A stretch of DNA of 64,000 bases, taken from Apiotrichum sp. Y4204. Lineage: Eukaryota > Basidiomycota > Tremellomycetes > Trichosporonales > Trichosporonaceae. The notes beneath the pieces are model-generated. The model made no database searches and was not told the origin of the DNA. It saw only the letters and a program-made list of their open reading frames with translations. A program made the translations under genes and the position numbers. Each line of letters opens with the position of its first letter. Positions within the stretch are counted from its first letter, which is position 1. The DNA lies in assembly GCA_025531455.1 (NCBI GenBank), contig JAMYHL010000070.1, positions 62,001 to 126,000 on the forward strand. Direction: 5' to 3'. Positions 44,594 through 55,453 of this stretch are shown here, piece after piece.

Positions 44594-45564
44594 CGGTGCT
44601 AGACGCAACGACGGAGAGGTGCGCGGCGGATGAGAGATACCTGGCTAGCCAGGCGGCGAAGATGATGAGGTGGAAGGATGCTGATGGTGGGGAAGTTTAT
44701 GTGTGGGTGGGATTCAGTCGCAACAACTAAGGACGACTATTAATTAGCACAGTGCCCGGCCCAGATGGTAGGCGGATGTAGCTGCAGTGCGGCCGCAGCG
44801 GTTCGTTCTCCGGATTAGCAAAACGAGGCAACGATGCGAGTCCGCTGTGGTGTTGCGGTTCAGAGCGGAGGGGGGGAGGTGGTGAGTGAAAAAGATTGAA
44901 TGAGGATGGAGACGAGATGGAGGCAGCGGAGGTTGGTGATGGCGGGTGAAGGATGGAATGTCCGTAGACCTTGCTTGGGTTGCATGGCTTGTTGCTGCAA
45001 TTGCTGCAGCCGAAAAGCTCTGTCAGATGTCCGATGAGCGACGCTGGGAACGAGCCAAGGAGGAGTCTGGAAGTGCCTTCCTTCCTTTGGGGACAGCACC
45101 TAGTACCATTTACAAAGTCCTAATCCACGGACAGTCACTCCTTGTAAACATGCGAGTTATAGATTGTAATACTTTCTGATTCCCAGTCTGGGAGCAACAG
45201 TCTCTTAATAATCGATCCAGATCCAGACTTCTGGTTGTTGGTTGCGGGAGCAACCCTTGCTTTGTCCTTATCACTCTACCGACCTCAGAGTTTATCTAAT
45301 AATAAAATACACGTCATACACCCTGCATCTACCGCGGAGGCAAACCATTTCAGTGCTGAGCTCATGAGCTCTTTTCGTTGACGGCCAGATCCACCCCCCA
45401 ACACCAAGCTGGTCGCTAGTCGCCGAGTGGGACACGCGAGTTGCGCAGTGTCCGATGTCGCTTGTTGACATCTCTGCCACCACTTGCACTCGCGACTGAT
45501 ATCTCAGGTCGCACTACGACCTCAGACCCATCCAACCTCACGCCGCCATCCGGCATCCACATCA
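44594..45564. promoter_or_regulatory. Divergent promoter region
   Basis: This 971-bp spacer lies between divergent start codons and must hold both promoters. An AT-rich patch with AATAATAAAATACACG (about 45297-45313) lies 250 bp upstream of the BCL7-like gene. No specific factor site is claimed. Confidence 0.45.
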
Positions 45565-47655
45565 ATGTCGCAGGGAACGCAGACCGCGGATCGACAGCGT
45601 GGGTAGCATATGCTGGAGGGAACTGACCCGGCAGGCCGCCGCATCCAGGGCCGGTTCACCACCAACACCGCGTCCGAGGCGTACCAGCGCCAACTGCTCG
45701 CTCCGTGAGTGTAACGGGCTGCGTGCCAGAGGTGTGGATGACGGTAGGACATCGGAACTGGGGGGATTCCCATCCTGGCATGGATGCTCGTCTGGAGGCC
45801 GGTTTACCTATCCCATGCCGCGTTGAGACGCGTCTCATTAATATTGCTGCGTCTTTGATGGAGGACCCAGCAGTGTGAGGAACAGTCTTCAGGCAATGCC
45901 CATTCTTCTCAATCCTGTCTTCATCACTATGCTCATTTGAATATATACTAATCCCCAAGCGTGAAGAAATGGCGTAAAGGATGGATCGCCCCGCCGGGGC
46001 TTCCTGAGGGCAACCCCTTCAAGGTGTATAAGTGGATCCAGGCCGACGAGGTACGTTCGGCGGCTGCTAGTCACAAATTGCGACCAATCTTCAACGTCAT
46101 GACCGCGCGCTCATATCAGATTGCCTCTACGCCGTTTATGGACGATGACGAGGAGATGGACGAGGACGACATTGACGAGACGGAGCCGCCGACTGTGAGC
46201 GCGACGCCGGCCGCACTCCGTCTGCGGGACACCGCGACGCCGGGCACCGGAATGGGCGGCACACCCGCCGAGACACCGGCTGACACACCGGCGGAGACGC
46301 CGGCGGAAACGCCAGTCGCGGAGGCATCGATCGAGCTCGCAGAGGGCACCGTGCCTGCCGCCACGGCGGTCACCCTTGAGATCACGCAGCCTACAGCCGA
46401 GCCTACGCCTGCGCCTGAGGCTGCCGACGAGACCATGGACGTGGATGAGGCCGCGGACATTAGCAGGACGGAGGAGGCGGATGTCAGCATGGCCGTGGAC
46501 GTTGCTGAGGTTGAGCCAGAGATCAAGGTTATCCCGGTTGCTGAGCCTGCGGAGCTCGCAGCCCCAGTGGCAGCCACCCCGGCTGTTGAGGCCGCCGACG
46601 AGTCCGTACCGCCGACGGAGCCCGTCGCTACGCCGGCTGCCCCGTCCCCGTCCCCGGTACCCACTCCTGTTACTGAGGCACCCGCAGTCGAGGTTGCCGC
46701 ACCTTCCGCTTCCCTTGCCGCCCCAGAATCGAACCTCTCAGCTGCAGCATCGCCAGCGCCGCCAGCAGTGACTGTGACCGAGGCAGCAGCTCCCTCGCCT
46801 GTCCCAGCTGCATCCCCCGTTCCCGTCGCCTCCCCCGCTCCTGCTGCTTCTCCCGCTCCTGCTGCTTCTCCCGCCCTGGCTGCTTCTCCCGCCGTTCCCT
46901 CGCCAGCTTCCGCAGCTGCCTCTCCCGCCTTGGCCGCTGCCTCTCCCGTCCCGGCAGCCGCCTCTCCCGCTCCGGCAGCCGCTTCCCCTGCCCCGGCCGC
47001 AGCCGATGTGCCCGCTCCGGCCGAACCAAGTGAGAGTGCCACACCGGCACTCGCAGCCACTGCCTCACCGGCTCCCGCCCCGGCCGCATCGCCTGCCCCC
47101 GCACCAGCAGCCTCGCCCGCTCCTGCTCCCGCAGCATCCCCCGCTGTCAAGGCCGCGTCCCCCGCTCCGCCGGCGGCATCACCCGCCCCGCCGGCAGAGC
47201 CCACTCCGGTCGCCGACGCACCCGTCGATCCCGCTCCTACTGCCTCTCCCGCTCCCCAGGAGGCCAGCAAGCCGGAGGAGATCAAGCCAGAGGAGAGTAA
47301 GCCCGAGGAGAACAAGCCCGAGGAGCCTAAGCTTGAGGAGAACAAGCCCGAGGAGTCGACTGAGGTTAAGATGGATGAACCCCAAGCCCCGACCGAGTCG
47401 GAGGCGGAGCCCGAGTCCCGACCTGAACAGCCGGACACTATGGAGGAGCCCCAGGCGGAGATGATGATGACGGAGACGGAGGAGCCGAAGCCTGAGGAAC
47501 CGAAAGCGGAGGACTCTGCTGAGCCTAAGCCGGAAGAGCCCGAGCCTGAAGACACCAATGTGGAGGAGCCAGCGGTTGAAGAGCCCAAACCGGAGGAGCC
47601 GGCGGCCGAAGCTGCCAAGCCCGACGAGCCCATGGCTGAGGATCCCCAGCCGTGA
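45565..47655 (+). CDS. BCL7-like motif protein with PA-rich repeats
   Basis: Exons 45565-45598, 45635-45704, 45960-46050 and 46120-47655 give 576 residues. The conserved part is short: RRRIQGRFTTNTASEAYQRQ, then PVKKWRKGWIAPPGLPEGNP and FKVYKWIQADE (about 35-65). Its spacing of KKWxKxW and KVYKW matches the N-terminal motif of BCL7 proteins, which are SWI/SNF (BAF) accessory subunits; membership in a fungal remodelling complex is inference. The rest is low complexity. First come acidic and Thr/Glu/Pro repeats (AETPADTPAETPAETP). Next is a long Ala-Ser-Pro-Ala-Pro array (about 46790-47180), then a Lys-Pro-Glu-Glu array (KPEESKPEENKPEEPK). The 69-nt third intron has no stop and is a multiple of three, so it could be retained. 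The repetitive body shows antisense open frames that are artefacts of composition. Confidence 0.82.
45825..45836. repeat. 12-bp ACGCGT-centred palindrome, copy 2
   Basis: GAGACGCGTCTC, identical to 32169-32180. Here the symmetry extends to 14 bases with flanking T and A. It lies within intron 2 of the BCL7-like gene. Confidence 0.6.
46790..47180 (+). repeat. Coding Ala-Ser-Pro-Ala-Pro repeat array
   Basis: Degenerate 12-24-bp units encode (A)ASPAPA/ASPVPA peptides again and again, with synonymous differences between units. Such arrays tend to vary in length between strains. The protein stretch is predicted to be extended and disordered. Confidence 0.85.
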
Positions 47656-47896
47656 ACACGACAGATTCAGGTTCCCTCTGTGCAGACGTAGATTATCGTA
47701 TCCCCACTGGATGTATTGTAACGAGTTTAACATTAGCATGCTGCGCTGCAGCTGTGGAAACTAAATTGATGTGGGGATGAGGGTACTACTGGTCGTCTAC
47801 TGACAGGGTGGGCCGGGGCGCTACGTGCCTGCCTGCTCTTCCGGCATCCGAGTACAAAGTTATCCACAAGGGTAATACAACAATACAAAGCTAGAA

Positions 47897-50800
47897 CTAG
47901 TAGTAGGGTGGACGCTCGACCAGGACAGAAGCCGACGAGGGTGTGGATGCCTGATCGTCGATTGTGTCCTCATCAGGACGATGACGGAGCAGCTCGCTTT
48001 CTCCGTCGCTCGCCAACTCTTCGGCCTTGGGTGAAGGCAGGGACTCGACCGGTGGCGGTCTCCGCAACGCGGAGGCGGGGATCTCCATCGCTGAGGTGCC
48101 GGACAAGCTCTGCATGCTCGTTTTCGCCCTGAGGCTGGCACCTCGTGAAGGTGGACGCAGCACGTGGTCCTCGTTCGGACTAGGGGTGGGATCCACGAGG
48201 GGTTGACGGCCACTCTTACGCGTGATGGCTCGACCTCCGTGCGAACGAGGTGCGGCGCCCTTGCGGGATGACTTCTTCCCACGTACGGTTGGAGTGGCCA
48301 CCATATCGGAATCAGAGTCCATCAAGTCCGCATTCACGCGACCGAGGGGCGCAGTGGGGAGGTAGTCATTCCCTCCAGTCTCCTGTGCTGAGCGCGGGAT
48401 CCGCCTCTGCGAAGACGTGGAGGCAACGCTCGACTTCCGCGCCCGGTCGTACGGCTGCTCATTCAATGGATGCGCCGGCACATCCACATCAGAGTCTGAC
48501 AAGCGGTCGTCCGCATAATCAGCAGGCGTCAGGGATAGATTGGCCGCTGCCGCAGTCAAGGGCGTGATCGTGTCGTCTCTCTTTGCAGGAGGACGAGGGG
48601 CGAACGATTGCCCAAACTCGTCAACATCATCGAGATCGAGGTCGGGATCCTCCATCCTGTCGCTGTCGTAATCGGAAAGCGGTTCGGAAACGCTTTCCAG
48701 CCCATCTTCATCCTCGCTCCACATGGGAGGCTCATCTTGGACAGCAAATATCTTTTGCGGAAGCTGTACGTCAGCTGAGAACAGATCCTAAACAACTCAC
48801 CTTCCCGACGCGTTCGCAGAAATCATCGAACTCGGCTTCGGTCTGACAGAGGAAACCGAGGAGCATGCTAGGATCCAGGCCGCTCAACGGCAATTTCTTG
48901 ATCTTGTCGCAATGGAAGCTCCGGAGGTTCGGTTCGCTGTACGCGTTGGCATACCACGCTGTCTGGGAATCAACGGGGAGAGCGCGAGAGCGGAGGGAGG
49001 ATGACGACGAAGCAGTGGAGTTTCGTGTTGCCATCGGTCGGCCTGGAGAGGAGGAGTGGTGAGACGGGCGGCGTGGGATATCCTTGAGAGTCGGAGTTGT
49101 TGGAGATGCAGGAGCAGAGGATTTGCGTGGCGGTGTGCCCGTGGACTTGATTCTCAGTGTTTGGGTCAATGTCAGACGTCGACGGGGCTTCGGACCCAAC
49201 GGGAGCTCGGTCGGCGAGAGCGGTTTGCCTGGCTGTGATCCATCGTTGTCGTGGGTGACAATCTCAGCAGCAGGAAGAGAGGAATCACTCGACCGCCGAG
49301 CAGTCGAATGCACTGCGGTCGTATCCTCGTCATCCACCTCTTCGTAGAGGCTCACAGAGTCTCGTCCATACACAGATGTCGTTGGCTGCTTCTGAGACAT
49401 GGCCGCGGCCGGCGGTGGGACGCGAAGCGGGACAGCGGGCCTAGTAATATGTGGGTCGAGGTAGAAGAGCGAGTTGGCCTGCGATGCGACAAAGTAGTAC
49501 GACGAAGACGGACGACCTCCGGCGATACCAACAGAGTAGGGGAATGTGAAGAGTGTCTTGACGGACTCGTAGTAAATTGGATTGACTCCATCCAGGCCCA
49601 GTCGAATGCCAATGAGAATGAGAACAGGCTTGCCTCCCCACCCTAGTCGCTGCATGGAACTCGGACGTGATCGTCGCGGACTGTCGTTGCTGCGGCTCCA
49701 CGCATCAGACGCGAGGTTGGACGCAGAGTAGACATCCGAGCGATAGATGATTCCGTCAACAGCGTTGACTACACTGAGGCCGCATAGCGGGAAAGAATTG
49801 ACAAGAGTCTTGAGAGCACCTGCAGCGGTGCTGGGACCGAACCATTCGCCCACTTCCTTGCCTAGCTCTTTACCGATCAATGCCATACGATGGACACTAA
49901 AAGGGCAAAGCGGCGAAGGGTCATCGAGGAACCACGACAGAATGCGCACATAAGTCGCGTAGGCCTCCAACTCGGCGAGCTCCAACCGCGATTCAGGCGT
50001 CATGCTGGGCTTGTTGGAAGGCAAACGCCACCCTGTACAAGTGAGTGCGTGCAATGGGACCAGAAAACTTACCTCTGCCCAAGTGCAAGTGGATGAGCGC
50101 ATTCGCAAGGAGGCTCTGGCCCGTGCGCAGCATACATCCCCATCCGGCATCGCTGGTCAAGCCCCGTTCCTCACCCTTGACCCAGCTCCAAGGACCGTTT
50201 GAGAGCTTAGATGGCTGCTGGCCCGTACCACCGGCACCAATACTGGATTGTCCCGGTTGAGGTAGTTGTAATTCCGGTTGCCCCACGAAAGCACCAAAGT
50301 AGGATTCTGGTGTGGGAAGTAGCTGTCCCGGAGGCAATGGAACGATCGGCGCGTACTGCGATCGGTACGTGCACCATACGCGGGAGCGGAAGTCGTCGTA
50401 AACTGGTCGTCAGCATTCGAAGTCAGTGGGGATGGGAAGGAAAGCGGACGCACATTGCTCAGGCCACTTCAAATTCTCCTTTTGCTTATCCTTCCTGTTT
50501 CGTGACATGTCTGAAGGGGGTGTGGATGGTTCGGCTGGTCCGGCCAGTCCGAAAAAGTTCCCTAACCCACTTCGAGTTGGGGGTGATGAGGCGTACGAAG
50601 TGCCGCTGGCCTCCTTAAATCGTTGCACTCGTGATGGTGACATTGCAGCCGCGGCCGGCGAGTCATGAACAGATGGAGAGTCGTCCACGCCAGGCTGATA
50701 CCCTGGGTGGGGAACACCCATCACCCACATAGTGTCCTGGCAATGATCCGGCTGGGCGTCCGAGTCGAGAAGATAGCGCATCCCGCCCACAGCCTTATTA

Positions 50801-52062
50801 CGAGCGGCAGAAAGAATACTGGCGGCAACGCCTGTGGGTTTGCGCAGGGGAGAGGGTGGCAACGGCGGAGGATCTGCCAATGAGGAAGGTGACTGGTCCG
50901 AAGCGTTTGCGGGGAGTAAGTTGGAGAACCACGAGGTCATGCGTCCCGGTAATGTCGCGTCTTGCTTCTGCTGGCTGGTGTGTGAGAATGTCTGTTGTTG
51001 TGGGTGTGATGGGTAGGGTGTTGAATGTTGGCTAATGAGAGATGCTGATGACGATGTGTTGTGGTGCCGTGCGGGCACTGCTGGACTGAGATGCGAGCTG
51101 CTACCCCCGCGCGGGCGCACATCTTGTCGCTCTGGAATGGCACCGGGCGCGGCCGGAGCCATGATGTCGGTGTTTGTTGTTGCCTGAGATGTTGTCCGAC
51201 GGAGTGCAAAGCTGCTTGGAGGATGCCAGGAAAAGGGTTGCGACGATTCTGGTGTTGTCCTCGGCGGGCTGCTCGCAGAGGAGCTGCTTACGCGCGAGAG
51301 ACTCCAATGCTTGTTTCTTGAATCGCTCGACGTTGTTGATGAAATGGAGTTTTGGCGCACAGTGGAGGCACCGGGCAATGCCAGCGACGCGCCGTTGGAG
51401 CTCTCCTCGTAGTGATGATGGTGCTGGTGCTGTTGTTGCTGCTGTTGCTGACTGCCGTGTCCATTTCGTGTGAACAAGCGCGATGTCTTCTTGGCTAACG
51501 CGCGCGACTTGGAGATCCGTTTGTCCTTGTCACCGCGTCCTGCCGATGTTACAGAGGGACCTGCTGCATTAGGAGCAGGAGTCGACCCCTCACCCGTGTC
51601 CGAATCGGCAAGCGAGAGTGTATCAACACTGCGTGACAAAGTGCTGGCCTCCCTTCCAACTGAGACGGTGGCGTTCACGTGACCGTTTGTGCTTGTCCCT
51701 TCCACGAGCCATGCATCATCGTCGTCTTCAATCGGCGATGTTGTTATTGGAGGTGTCGAGGACGACGAGGGGGTGCCTTTATTGCCCCTCTTGCGAAGCA
51801 GCGAGAACTTTTGTTGTGACCGCTTCGAGGCCGAGGGCGACTGGAGATGGGGAGAAACGGGCGACGAGAACTGAGCATTGGGCTGCGACGCACCCGGCGG
51901 CAATCGTGGCAAGTGACGCACATCTGGACTGTCAAACGAGAACGAGTCTGGGTCCGGCGGAGTGGAGAGCTGTTGTTCGTCTACCGGCAAATCGTCCTGC
52001 GGCGTGGGCACACGCTGCGGGGTCGTAGGGAATCGCTCCTGGCTGCCTGGCCGACCACTCAT
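47897..52062 (-). CDS. ATG4: Atg4 cysteine protease, very large
   Basis: Atg4 cleaves the C-terminus of Atg8 and removes Atg8 from lipid during autophagy. Four exons on the minus strand (52062-50454, 50402-50073, 50032-48801, 48763-47897) give 1345 residues; yeast Atg4 has 494. The peptidase C54 core begins at about 537: [20 protein letters not shown], then [20 protein letters not shown] with the catalytic Cys626, [40 protein letters not shown], and [11 protein letters not shown] carrying the catalytic Asp839 and His841. A 150-residue disordered insert follows the DPH motif before [20 protein letters not shown] and [17 protein letters not shown] resume the fold. The 536-residue N-terminus is Ser-rich and contains a Gln/His run (about 51424-51460). 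An acidic, Ser-rich tail of about 280 residues ends the chain and could contain Atg8-binding motifs. Long Atg4 proteins occur in basidiomycetes. The gene is divergent from the glycosidase. Confidence 0.94.
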
Positions 52063-52856
52063 CGCGCTACGGATCAGTTGAGACCTCTACGCTCAAGGAC
52101 GGGATGCAGTGCAGCTGCCGATAACCTGCATCCATCTGTCCTGGGTCTCTGTACACACTTGGAACGGCGGCGCCTGCGTAGACGTGGTAACTGCCGGCGT
52201 GACGCGTTTGTTGAAAGCGCGGACGCGTCAACCCTGGTCTTGACGCCCTTGCTGCGTCGGCGACGGGAGGTTTAATGTTGTGGGTCACCGCACCGTGGCA
52301 GCCGTGGGTCCTGCGACAGCGAGATAGCTGAATCCAAGGGAGAAGCTGTGTTGGAGGGGTATGTGTAAGAGGTAGATGGCTGTGGATGCAAAGGGTCGTG
52401 AGATGGCGAGAGACTGCTTTGAGATGGCAAAGGATGGGTGGGACCCGGTGTGCGTGTGTGTGCCTACGTGCGTGCGAGCGCGGACCCTCGGCACGCGGGT
52501 GCTCAGAATGGTGGCGACAACAATGACAAGTCCACCCTGGCCAAAAGCTGGGGCCCTACTCCCTCCACAATGGTACAGCTGCCTACATCGCATGCCTAAC
52601 TGAAACTTCAAGTTACAATGTCAGTGTGACGTGCCTAAATGGGTTCACAAGCGGTGCCGGCGGTGAGAAGACCAAAAATAGGCCTACAGGTCCACCGGAT
52701 TTCAGTCCCACGTCATTGACGTCAGGATGGTCCCCTTGTTTGTGTTCACAGCCTGCATGCGCCTGCAGCCTGGCTGCGGTCCATCACCGATGTCAGATGT
52801 AACATTCCTGGGTCGATGTGTTCGATGCGTTCTACCATCTCACGAGCTCACATACC
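52063..52856. promoter_or_regulatory. Divergent promoter ATG4 / glycosidase
   Basis: This 794-bp spacer holds two ACGCGT hexamers at 52202-52207 and 52223-52228, closer to ATG4. It also has a TGTGCGTGTGTG stretch near 52450. No TATA box is convincing. Whether the hexamers matter here is unknown. Confidence 0.45.
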
Positions 52857-54138
52857 ATGACAAGAAAGGTGTGCCTCTCGCTAGCTGACCGACTGAAAGG
52901 CCATGAACTAACTTGCTCCCAGGCGGGCATCTCGTGGCCGGTCCAGGAGGAATCATCCGACCCAGTCGCAAAGTTCTTCGAACCTGGATCGGTATGTTTT
53001 GTCCTATGCCGGATGTGAAGCAGAAAGCAGAATAACCACTGGGTCTTGACTCGAATGGCTCTCTATTGCGGCCCTTTTCACCTTCTTTTGCGTCCTCTGC
53101 GACATACTGACTGTCTCAAGAAGCTTGGTTGGCACTACAATTGGAACAAGAACTGGGATGTGCTGCTCCCTCGGACGACCCCGGGTCTGCAAATCAATGC
53201 TGAGTTTGTGCCCATGATGTGAGTTGATGGTTCATTAGGCAGTAGCAAAGACTGAAGCACAACCACGCTGAATGCCCGTCGATGCTAATGACAGCTTCGC
53301 TCCGTCTTACCTCGCCAACGAGTATAAACTGCAGGACGGCTGGCAGATGCTACTGGGATACAATGAGCCTGGTAGGTGTTGCATGAGTCGCTCATCACCT
53401 ACATTACGCATTTGCCCTGCAGATACTGAACATCACAGATCACGTTGACCCGGCCGTTGCCGTTTGTACCACACCTGCCGAAGCAGCTTGCGCGTGCGTC
53501 GCGAGGCATTGGCCGCGTTGACAGCAGATGGGTTGAGGTTGCGAAACTGCGCTCTCCCGGGACAAAACTGGTATCACCGGCTGTTGCAGGAAACCTTGGC
53601 TGGTTGAAAGTACGTGATCAGCATCTGAGCGTTCCTTACCCCACAGGAATGGTTTTCCATGCTTCCACCCGAAGCCAAGCCAGACTATCTTGCGGTCCAT
53701 GTGTACACGACAACCTTTGAAGACTTCCGCGCGAAAGTGGAGGGGTATCACAATGCGTTCGGACTCCCGATTATCGTGACCGAGTTTGCCATGACCGTGA
53801 GTCAGATGTGGTTGAAGAACGTGTTTCTGACCGCGACAGTCGTTCGACCCCTCTGTGCCGCAGCCAACATCTATGCAGCAGGTTCACGACTTCATGGGGC
53901 AGACTACCAAATGGCTCGACGAGACGGACTGGATCGTGTAAGTCCGAGAACTGCGTCCTCGCTGACATCTAGCCGTTATGCCTGGTTTGGCGCCGTGCGG
54001 AATCCTTACAATCTCCACGGCGTGCATGAGTTTAACCGTTTGATGGACAACGAAGGGAACATCACAGCGCTGTGCGTTTGCTGTCCTTACTCCGCTGACA
54101 GTAGGGGACACCAGTACGTGGCCGGCGGCCACGACTAG
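52857..54138 (+). CDS. GH128-type (Asl1-like) glycosidase, frame problem
   Basis: Intracellular-looking member of the Glyco_hydro_cc/GH128 fold, whose known members cut beta-1,3-glucan. Exons are 52857-52868, 52923-52991, 53121-53218, 53295-53371, 53439-53609, 53647-53796, 53840-53937, 53973-54071 and 54102-54138. They rebuild MTRKAGISWPVQEESSDPVAKFF, then WHYNWNKNWDVLLP, LLGYNEPD (acid/base Glu) and LVSPAVAGNLGWLK. Next come PDYLAVHVYTTTFEDFRAKV, LPIIVTEFAMT (nucleophile Glu) and RYAWFGAVRNPYNLHGVHEF. There is no signal peptide. Exon 5 starts in one frame (HVDPAVAV) and continues in another (PKQLA...VEVAKL): it has one base too many, near the TTT at 53463-53465. Either this is a +1 frameshift (pseudogene or sequence error), or a weak 31-nt intron (53456-53486, donor GTTGCC) is removed. 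Every other join keeps phase and consensus. Confidence 0.75.
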
Positions 54139-54505
54139 ACGAAGACCGCGCGTTGACGAGTGAGGAGGCCGGAGGCCAGAAGGGGTATACCATGCAGCTT
54201 GCAGCATGTCAATTGTACAGGAGTGCAAAGGCCTGGGGCCGGGATCCTCATAACGACTGACAGCTGATCCGGTGACTGTAGTCGAGTCAAGAGGATCGGC
54301 GGATTGACGCCTTCCCTCATCGGTCACGCCCCCACACATCTGTCACATCTGTCACTCTGCCGTGCACCTGGAAAAGCTGTCCGCATGTCATCGCCTTGTC
54401 AAGCATTTTTTTTTCTCTTCTTCTCACCTCATCTATTCTCACGCTGCACTACTCTCATCACTCACAATTCCTTGGCATCACGGCGACATACAAATACATC
54501 TCTTA
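54139..54505. other. Short spacer before the SANT-like pair
   Basis: This 367-bp spacer holds a pyrimidine-rich stretch with a T run (about 54408-54422) roughly 90 bp before the next ATG, as in a core promoter or leader. No gene is seen. Confidence 0.45.
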
Positions 54506-54991
54506 ATGCCCCGCTCGTCCACAGTCCGCGCTACGCGCTCCAAGCCATACGACCCAATCACCCCTCCGAAGAAGACGACGACGCCCCTAGAGGAAGACAG
54601 TCCTCTCACCCCATTTGACGAAGACGATCTCGAGCGCAAAGTAGGTTTCCTCCCTTCTGAAACTAAACCAATAGCCGTACGTTAAAAGCGACCCGGACAC
54701 GCCCACGAAGCCAAAGGCGAAACGGACCCAGGGCGCATCTCCAAGCAAGGCGGCACCCCGTCCGTGGACTGGCGCCGAGCTCGTCACCCTCTTCGAGACG
54801 GCGCTTACCCGCGGGGCGAAGCAGGTCAACTTTGAGGGTTTGATCGAAGGCCGTACAGCGTTCCAGTGCTTCAAGACGTGGCAGTATGTAGGATGATGGA
54901 TGTCCGGCTGTAATTTGTGACTGACTGCAGGAACACGGCCGTGCCCTTTATCAAGCGGGCGCTCATGGAGAAGGGCGAGGGAAAGCGCTAA
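54506..54991 (+). CDS. Small SANT/Myb-like protein, tandem copy A
   Basis: Three exons (54506-54640, 54675-54883, 54931-54991) give 134 residues. The N-terminus is basic and disordered with proline-directed sites (PITPPKKTTTPLEEDSPLTP). The C-terminal about 60 residues form a small helical unit: RPWTGAELVTLFETALTRGA, then NFEGLIEGRTAFQCFKTWQN and TAVPFIKRALMEKGEGKR. The pattern W-x3-E-L, a spacer, GRTxxQC, TW resembles a Myb/SANT helix-turn-helix, so a nuclear DNA- or histone-tail-binding role is likely but unproved. The last intron splits the Q of TWQN after its second base. The next gene has the same intron at the same codon phase, so the two are tandem duplicates. Confidence 0.8.
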
Positions 54992-55453
54992 GGGCGCGAG
55001 AGAAGGCGTTATCGTGGGAATTGGGTGACATGGAGTGTGTAGATAAAGTACAGCACAGTACAGTACCGTTCAGGAGCGAGACGCAATGTTATCAATCATG
55101 GTTCGTCGGCTTATTCTGGAACGTGGCAGCTGGCGAGGACAACGACAACAATCTACTCTGACGCTGTCCCCATAACACATCATAGGTCACTACTCCGGCG
55201 TCTGGTGGAAAGGGCGCACAATCGAGCATATTCTATATCGGCTTGCTGTGATTGTAAATGAACGATAGAATAATGACCTGATGAGGCGAGACAAACTGAG
55301 GAGAGACGGCATGAGGACAGACTGTTGAGGCGAGATGACCTACTTCTCCGATTCACACCCTTGCGCGCATAAGTCAAGAGCGACGTTGTCCCGCGCTCCT
55401 ACTGTCCTATGACTGCTATATTTCTATCATCTCTTGCACTGTTCTTCTCACTG
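54992..55453. other. Spacer between SANT-like paralogues
   Basis: This 462-bp spacer contains a GTACAGCACAGTACAGTACCG repeat-like run (about 55048-55069) just after copy A. An in-frame ATG at 55409 could extend copy B by 15 hydrophobic residues. No separate gene is seen. Confidence 0.45.

Noticed and set aside
46116..47633. 505-codon minus-strand open frame opposite the BCL7-like gene
   Set aside because: It is made almost wholly of Ala, Gly and Ser and mirrors the PA/SP repeat codons of the sense gene. The sense strand has a conserved N-terminus and consistent introns.
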